Below, piece by piece: positions 20,336 through 27,079 of a stretch of 27,079 nt of DNA. The translations under genes were made by a program, and so were the position numbers. Position 1 is the first letter of the stretch, and each line of letters opens with the position of its first letter. Origin of the DNA: Corynebacterium sp. (GTDB taxonomy: Bacteria; Actinomycetota; Actinomycetes; Mycobacteriales; Mycobacteriaceae); contig NZ_JASLIP010000030.1 in NCBI RefSeq assembly GCF_030152825.1, forward strand, positions 1-27,079, given 5' to 3'. The notes beneath the pieces are model-generated. The model had not been told where the DNA came from, did no database searches, and saw nothing but the letters and a program-made list of their open reading frames with translations.

Positions 20336-22030
20336 ATGCAAGCATCGACCTATTACCTCACGCATTACGCGATCAAGGCCTGGGAATGGCTCATCCACCC
20401 CGGCCTGGCGCTGGCCACACTGGCGGTCCTGGCGGTCCTGATACCGCGAGTCGGCAGACTGTGCGTCCGCGTCGTCGCCCAGCGGCTGGATGCCGATAAG
20501 GAGTCCACGAAATCCAAGCTCGCCCTCGCCGGCGCGCTGGTGTACCTCGTCGAAGCGGTGGTCTACTTCATCATCGCCATCCGCGCCCTCACCCTGCTCG
20601 GCGTACCGGCGGCCTCGGCTGCCGTCCCCGCCACCGTCGTTTCCGCCGCGATTGGTTTCGGCGCGCAGAACATCATCGGGGACTTCCTCTCCGGTGTCTT
20701 CATCATCACCGAGCGCCAGTTCGGCGTCGGTGACTACGTGAGCTTCGAAGGCACAAACAATGCGGTGGAGGGCACCGTCGTCGCGCTCACCCTCCGCGCC
20801 ACGAAGCTGCGCACCGCCAGCGGCGAAATGGTGACCGTCCCCAACGGCAAGGTCGGCGCGATCACCAACTTCTCGCAAGATTGGTCCCGCGCCTTCGTCG
20901 AGATGGACATCCCGCTGCGCCCCGGCGAAAACATCGATCACCTGGTCTCGCAGGTCGAAAAGGCAACCAAGCGCGCCGTGTCCGCCCCCGAAATCAAGCC
21001 CAACGTCACCGGCGACGTCGACGTCATGCCCGCCATCGCCGTCGTCCAACCCCAGGCTGCCGGTCAGCCGTGGGCAGTGACCTTCCGCGTCACCGTCGAC
21101 GTCGTCCCTGCAAAACAGTGGGCCGTGGAGCGCGCCATCCGCTCCGCCATGCTGAATACCTTCTGGGAGCGTATGGAAACCGTTCCCGCCTCACCTTTCG
21201 TCGCGAATGACTCCCCCGGCGCTTCCGCCCCACGCGGCACGGCGCCGGGAGCAGCCCCGAACACGGCAGCGGACGACTCCACCCCCACGACCGTGTTCGC
21301 CACCCGGCAGGAAGCAAGCGCTTCTTCGCAGAGCTCGTCCCATGACGGTGTCCACAGCACGGATACGTCTCGTCTGTCCGATGACGACAATTCCGGCACC
21401 CCACTGGACCCGGACGCAGAGGTCGCGATCATCCGGTCCAAGGACGACGGTCCGGGGGCAGCCTCCAATGACTCGCTCATCGTCGGCACCGAGGACGATG
21501 AAGAAGAGGACCTCGATTCCGGGGTATTCAAGCGATATGACTACAGCTCACGCTTCCAACGCTGGCTGACCTTCGGTGGCCGAACCAGGGTCTCCACCAC
21601 CCTGCTGCTCTTCTCACTCGTGGTCCTGGGGCTGCTGGCCGCAGCGTCCTCTAATCCGGACGACGGCCGCGCCGGCGTGCTCAACCCCGCTTATTGGAGC
21701 GACCGGCCGGCGAAGACCAGCGAACAGACCGAAACGCCTGCGCCAGAGCCGACGCAGCCCGCAACCCAGGACTCCCCGGAGCAAGAGGGGCAGCAGCCCC
21801 AACAGACTGGCCAGCCGGACAGCCCGGACCCCCGCTCCACGCAGGAGCCGAACGCCAACGAACCGCAGCGCAGGCAGCAGAATCAGGCCCCGCAGCCTCA
21901 GCAGCAAAACCAGAATCAGAATCAAAACCAGCAGCCTGACGGGAATCGCGGTGCCGAGGCACCGGCAACCGATGGTGCAGACTCCGGGACTGGCACGGGA
22001 GACACCGGTGGGGACACCGGGGGCTTCTAG
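20336..22030 (+). CDS. mscCG: Mechanosensitive channel of the MscS family, MscCG-type (glutamate exporter)
   Basis: This 564-residue channel corresponds in position and layout to C. glutamicum MscCG (YggB), which opens on membrane tension and exports glutamate. Membrane segments lie at about 18-38, 62-90 and 93-120. The third is the pore helix with GFGAQNIIGDFLSG (107-120), the MscS signature. A cytoplasmic beta/alpha-beta domain follows (about 125-285), then a long acidic linker (290-410) rich in Asp, Glu and Ser. A fourth membrane segment (about 419-438) is followed by a C-terminal tail rich in Gln, Asn, Pro and Gly. MscCG of C. glutamicum also has the fourth segment and an extracytoplasmic tail. 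The gene diverges from ilvB and is followed by the PH-like gene and ilvD, as in C. glutamicum. Confidence 0.93.
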   Translation: MQASTYYLTHYAIKAWEWLIHPGLALATLAVLAVLIPRVGRLCVRVVAQRLDADKESTKSKLALAGALVYLVEAVVYFIIAIRALTLLGVPAASAAVPATVVSAAIGFGAQNIIGDFLSGVFIITERQFGVGDYVSFEGTNNAVEGTVVALTLRATKLRTASGEMVTVPNGKVGAITNFSQDWSRAFVEMDIPLRPGENIDHLVSQVEKATKRAVSAPEIKPNVTGDVDVMPAIAVVQPQAAGQPWAVTFRVTVDVVPAKQWAVERAIRSAMLNTFWERMETVPASPFVANDSPGASAPRGTAPGAAPNTAADDSTPTTVFATRQEASASSQSSSHDGVHSTDTSRLSDDDNSGTPLDPDAEVAIIRSKDDGPGAASNDSLIVGTEDDEEEDLDSGVFKRYDYSSRFQRWLTFGGRTRVSTTLLLFSLVVLGLLAAASSNPDDGRAGVLNPAYWSDRPAKTSEQTETPAPEPTQPATQDSPEQEGQQPQQTGQPDSPDPRSTQEPNANEPQRRQQNQAPQPQQQNQNQNQNQQPDGNRGAEAPATDGADSGTGTGDTGGDTGGF

Positions 22031-22107
22031 CGCGATCACTCTGAGAGCCCATGGCGAAGGAAAAAGGGATTTAAGCCCCACCCCGGGCACCTGGTTAAAT
22101 GGCTCAC

Positions 22108-22773
22108 ATGAGCGCCCAGGACAACACCCCCACGAATAAGCCCCGCCCCGACCACAACCACGGTCGACCGGCGGTGCGTCCCCAGACTTTCCACCCGAGC
22201 CGGGAAAACATCCTGGTCGGCTTCGTCATGTTCCTGATTAGCCTCATCTTCACCGGATACAACGTCTCGGCCTTCTTCTGGATCCCCCTGCTCCCGCTGC
22301 TGTTCATCGTGTGGGTCATCAAGGCAGGAACCCGAGTGGATAGCAAGGGCATTACGGCCAAGCCTCTGATCCGACCGTCCAAGACCGTGACGTGGCAGGA
22401 CTTCCAGGGCATCCGTTTCAACAAGGCGGGGAAGGCCTACGCCGCTGCCACAGATGACTCGCAATTCTGGCTGCCTGGCATCACCTTCAACAGCCTCCCT
22501 GCCCTCGCCGAGGCCACCGCAGGCCGCATCCCGGACCCCCTCACCCCGGCGCGCCTGGACATTCACAACAAGGTGCAGGTCGTCAACCGCGATGGTTCGG
22601 CTGTGCTGATGGACTCCGAGGATTACGCTGAGTACGAGAAGCAGCGTCGCGCGGAGTACGAGGCCGAGCACCCCACGGCCGAGCCAGCATCTGATGCGGA
22701 TTCCGTCGCCTCTCCAGGGAGCGCCGAGAATCCGGGTGCCAGTAGCAACTCCGAGCGCGCTCGCGATAACTAA
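22108..22773 (+). CDS. Small PH-like membrane protein
   Basis: This protein of about 221 residues has two adjacent hydrophobic segments (about 31-50 and 54-72: LVGFVMFLISLIF and FFWIPLLPLLFIVWVI). A region resembling a bacterial PH domain follows (about 78-150: TRVDSKGITAKPLIRPSKTVTWQDFQGI), and the tail is acidic and Ser/Ala-rich. The PH-like part is probably cytoplasmic. The homologue at this place in C. glutamicum is an uncharacterised membrane protein. An ATG at 22099 would add three residues; I prefer 22108 because an A/T-rich TTAAAT lies 7 bases before it, though it does not match TANNNT strictly. No function can be given. It lies between mscCG and ilvD on the same strand. Confidence 0.8.
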   Translation: MSAQDNTPTNKPRPDHNHGRPAVRPQTFHPSRENILVGFVMFLISLIFTGYNVSAFFWIPLLPLLFIVWVIKAGTRVDSKGITAKPLIRPSKTVTWQDFQGIRFNKAGKAYAAATDDSQFWLPGITFNSLPALAEATAGRIPDPLTPARLDIHNKVQVVNRDGSAVLMDSEDYAEYEKQRRAEYEAEHPTAEPASDADSVASPGSAENPGASSNSERARDN

Positions 22774-22784
22774 AGAACAGAACA

Positions 22785-22827
22785 CCGGCCTCGCGTTACC
22801 CGCTTCCAGGGACCCTACGGGGGCCGG
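22785..22827 (+). other. Inverted repeat upstream of ilvD
   Basis: CCGGCC (22785-22790) and GGCCGG (22822-22827) can pair around a 31-base loop in the 99-base gap before ilvD. There is no U-run. It may end transcription of the PH-like gene weakly or form part of the ilvD leader. Confidence 0.25.
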
Positions 22828-22872
22828 ATAGCCACTTTCACCCATAGAGATATTGAAGAGAGCACTTCGACA

Positions 22873-24750
22873 ATGACATCTCGAGACAACACCACTTCCT
22901 TCGGAGCTTCGATCCCGCTGCGCTCCGACGTCACGACGCAGGGCCGCAACGCTGCGGGTGCACGTGCGCTGTGGCGCGCGACAGGCATGACGGACGATGA
23001 CTTCCACAAGCCGATCATCGCCATCGCGAACTCCTACACCCAGTTCGTTCCGGGCCACGTCCACCTCAAGGACGTCGGCGACATCGTCGCGGAGGCCATC
23101 GAGGAGGCCGGCGGTGTGGCACGCGAGTTCAACACCATCGCGGTCGACGATGGCATCGCGATGGGCCACGCCGGAATGCTCTACTCCCTGCCCTCCCGCG
23201 AGATCATCTCCGACAGCGTGGAGTACATGGTTAACGGGCACGCCGCGGACGCGCTGGTGTGTATCTCGAACTGCGACAAGATCACCCCGGGCATGCTGAA
23301 CGCCGCGATGCGGTTGAACATCCCGGTCGTCTTCGTCTCGGGTGGCCCGATGGAGGCCGGCAAGGCCGTCGCCGTTGATGGTGTGGTCCAGGCCCCGACG
23401 GACCTGATCACCGCGATCTCCGCCTCCGCCTCCGACAAGGTCGACGCCCAGGGCCTGCTGGACGTCGAGTCCGCAGCGTGCCCGACCTGCGGTTCCTGCT
23501 CTGGCATGTTCACCGCCAACTCCATGAACTGCCTCACCGAGGCGCTGGGCCTGTCCCTGCCGGGCAACGGTTCCACCCTGGCGACGCACGAGTACCGCCG
23601 TCGCCTGTTCACCCAGGCCGGTCACACCATCGTCGATCTGTGCCGCCGCTACTACGGCGAGGGCGACGAGTCCGTCCTGCCGCGGAATATCGCGACCAAG
23701 CACGCCTTCCAGAACGCGATGGCGCTGGACATGGCGATGGGTGGCTCCACGAACACCGTGCTGCACATCCTCGCCGCCGCCCAGGAGGGCGAGGTGGACT
23801 TTGACCTGCAGGACATCGATGACCTCTCCCGCGAGGTGCCGTGCCTGTCCAAGGTCTCACCTAACTCTGAGTTCCACATGGAGGACGTCCACCGCGCCGG
23901 TGGCATCCCCGCGATCATGGGTGAGCTGTGGCGCGGCGGCAAGCTGAATGAGGACGTCCACACCGTGCACGCGAACAGCCTCTCCGAATGGTTGGAGGCC
24001 TGGGACATCCGCGCGGAGAACCCGAGCGATGCCGCCATCGACCTCTTCCACGCCGCTCCGGGCGGGGTGCGCACCACCGAGGCCTTCTCCACCGAAAACC
24101 GCTGGTCTTCGCTGGACACCGATGCCGCTGGCGGCTGCATCCGCAACGTCGAGCACGCCTACACCGCCGATGGCGGCCTGGTCGTGCTGCGCGGCAACCT
24201 CGCCGAGGACGGCGCGATCATCAAGGCTGCCGGCATCGACGAGGAGCTGTGGCGCTTCGAGGGCAAGGCCCTCGTCGTCGAGTCCCAGGAAGACGCGGTG
24301 CGCGTGATCCTGGACAAGAAGGTCTCCCCAGGCGACTGCATCGTCGTCCGCTACGAGGGCCCGGCGGGTGGCCCGGGCATGCAGGAGATGCTGCACCCGA
24401 CCGCCTTCCTGAAGGGCTCCGGCCTGGGTCGTGAGTGCGCGCTGATCACGGATGGCCGCTTCTCCGGCGGTTCCTCCGGCATCTCGGTCGGCCACATCTC
24501 CCCCGAGGCTGCCCACGGCGGGCTGATCGGCCTGGTCGAGGACGGCGACCCGATCCTCATCGACGTCCACAATCGCACGCTGGAGCTGCAGATCTCCGAG
24601 GACGAGATCGCGCGCCGTCGCGGCCAGATGGACGCTTCCGAGACCCCGTGGCAGCCCACCACCCGCAAGCGCCGCGTTACCAAGGCCCTGCGTGCTTATG
24701 CGGCGATGGCTACTTCCGCCGATAAGGGCGCAGTCCGCGAGGTGAAGTAG
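22873..24750 (+). CDS. ilvD: Dihydroxy-acid dehydratase
   Basis: IlvD dehydrates 2,3-dihydroxy-isovalerate and -3-methylvalerate to the 2-keto acids, the third common step to valine and isoleucine and the source of 2-ketoisovalerate for leucine and pantothenate. The 625-residue protein is of the longer, E. coli-like type. Iron-sulfur and active-site signatures are VCISNCDKITPGM (Cys130, Cys134) and ACPTCGSCSGMFTANSMNC (Cys203, Cys206, Cys209, Cys220). The C-terminal domain has GPAGGPGMQEML and LITDGRFSGGSSGISVGHISPEAA, with the probable catalytic Ser region. The ATG at 22873 is preceded by GAAGAGAG at rather long spacing. It lies apart from ilvBNC, as usual in corynebacteria, and is followed after 5 bases by the UvrA-like gene. 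Confidence 0.97.
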   Translation: MTSRDNTTSFGASIPLRSDVTTQGRNAAGARALWRATGMTDDDFHKPIIAIANSYTQFVPGHVHLKDVGDIVAEAIEEAGGVAREFNTIAVDDGIAMGHAGMLYSLPSREIISDSVEYMVNGHAADALVCISNCDKITPGMLNAAMRLNIPVVFVSGGPMEAGKAVAVDGVVQAPTDLITAISASASDKVDAQGLLDVESAACPTCGSCSGMFTANSMNCLTEALGLSLPGNGSTLATHEYRRRLFTQAGHTIVDLCRRYYGEGDESVLPRNIATKHAFQNAMALDMAMGGSTNTVLHILAAAQEGEVDFDLQDIDDLSREVPCLSKVSPNSEFHMEDVHRAGGIPAIMGELWRGGKLNEDVHTVHANSLSEWLEAWDIRAENPSDAAIDLFHAAPGGVRTTEAFSTENRWSSLDTDAAGGCIRNVEHAYTADGGLVVLRGNLAEDGAIIKAAGIDEELWRFEGKALVVESQEDAVRVILDKKVSPGDCIVVRYEGPAGGPGMQEMLHPTAFLKGSGLGRECALITDGRFSGGSSGISVGHISPEAAHGGLIGLVEDGDPILIDVHNRTLELQISEDEIARRRGQMDASETPWQPTTRKRRVTKALRAYAAMATSADKGAVREVK

Positions 24751-24755
24751 CCACC

Positions 24756-27079
<2,324 letters not shown>

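Noticed and set aside
22036..23766. Long open frame of 576 codons antisense to the PH-like gene and ilvD
   Set aside because: It spans two genes and the gap between them with no domain signature; the product would be a GC-rich shadow.

Overview
The window looks like chromosomal DNA of a corynebacterium. It is GC-rich, with coding choices typical of Actinobacteria. From memory, its gene order mirrors the Corynebacterium glutamicum ilvD - PH-domain protein - mscCG (yggB) // ilvB-ilvN-ilvC - CDF transporter - serA - leuB - CBS/DUF294 protein - dnaQ-like exonuclease - FAH-family hydrolase - gltX block, read here from right to left. I cannot fix the species. No rRNA, tRNA, CRISPR array, insertion sequence or prophage gene was seen.

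Layout, left to right. The 5' end of gltX (minus strand) runs off the left edge. It is followed by a secreted PHB-depolymerase/LpqC-type esterase (minus) and a lone isochorismate synthase (plus). A minus-strand cluster comes next: CBS/cNMP/DUF294 regulator, DnaQ-like exonuclease and FAH-family hydrolase. leuB (minus) then diverges from a two-gene ABC-2 type transporter (plus). A small histidine-rich, presumably metal-binding protein and serA (both minus) follow. After a gene-free stretch of about 660 bp come a PAP2 phosphatase and a translationally coupled TPM/DUF5129-like membrane protein (plus), then a CDF zinc-type exporter (minus). The ilvB-ilvN-ilvC operon (minus) diverges from mscCG, a small PH-like membrane protein, ilvD and a UvrA paralogue that runs off the right edge (all plus).

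Functionally the core is amino-acid biosynthesis. ilvB/N, ilvC and ilvD give the branched-chain pathway, leuB a leucine-specific step and serA the entry to serine synthesis. MscCG is the mechanosensitive channel that exports glutamate in C. glutamicum. The histidine-rich protein and the CDF exporter form a possible metal-handling pair; a 13-base motif is common to their two promoter regions.

The main regulatory observations are these. Many genes have a TANNNT -10 hexamer 6-8 bases before the start codon, which suggests leaderless mRNAs. A 39-codon leader ORF with a Val/Leu-rich run precedes ilvB. An LtbR-like operator lies in the leuB promoter. A perfect 20-bp-arm palindrome lies between serA and the histidine-rich gene and can be read as a terminator or as a symmetric promoter/operator. 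I see no complete unknown multi-gene system. The best leads are the metal-gene promoter motif, the ilvB leader, the UvrA paralogue without room for a UvrB-binding domain, and the PAP2/TPM-like pair with an altered PAP2 motif.
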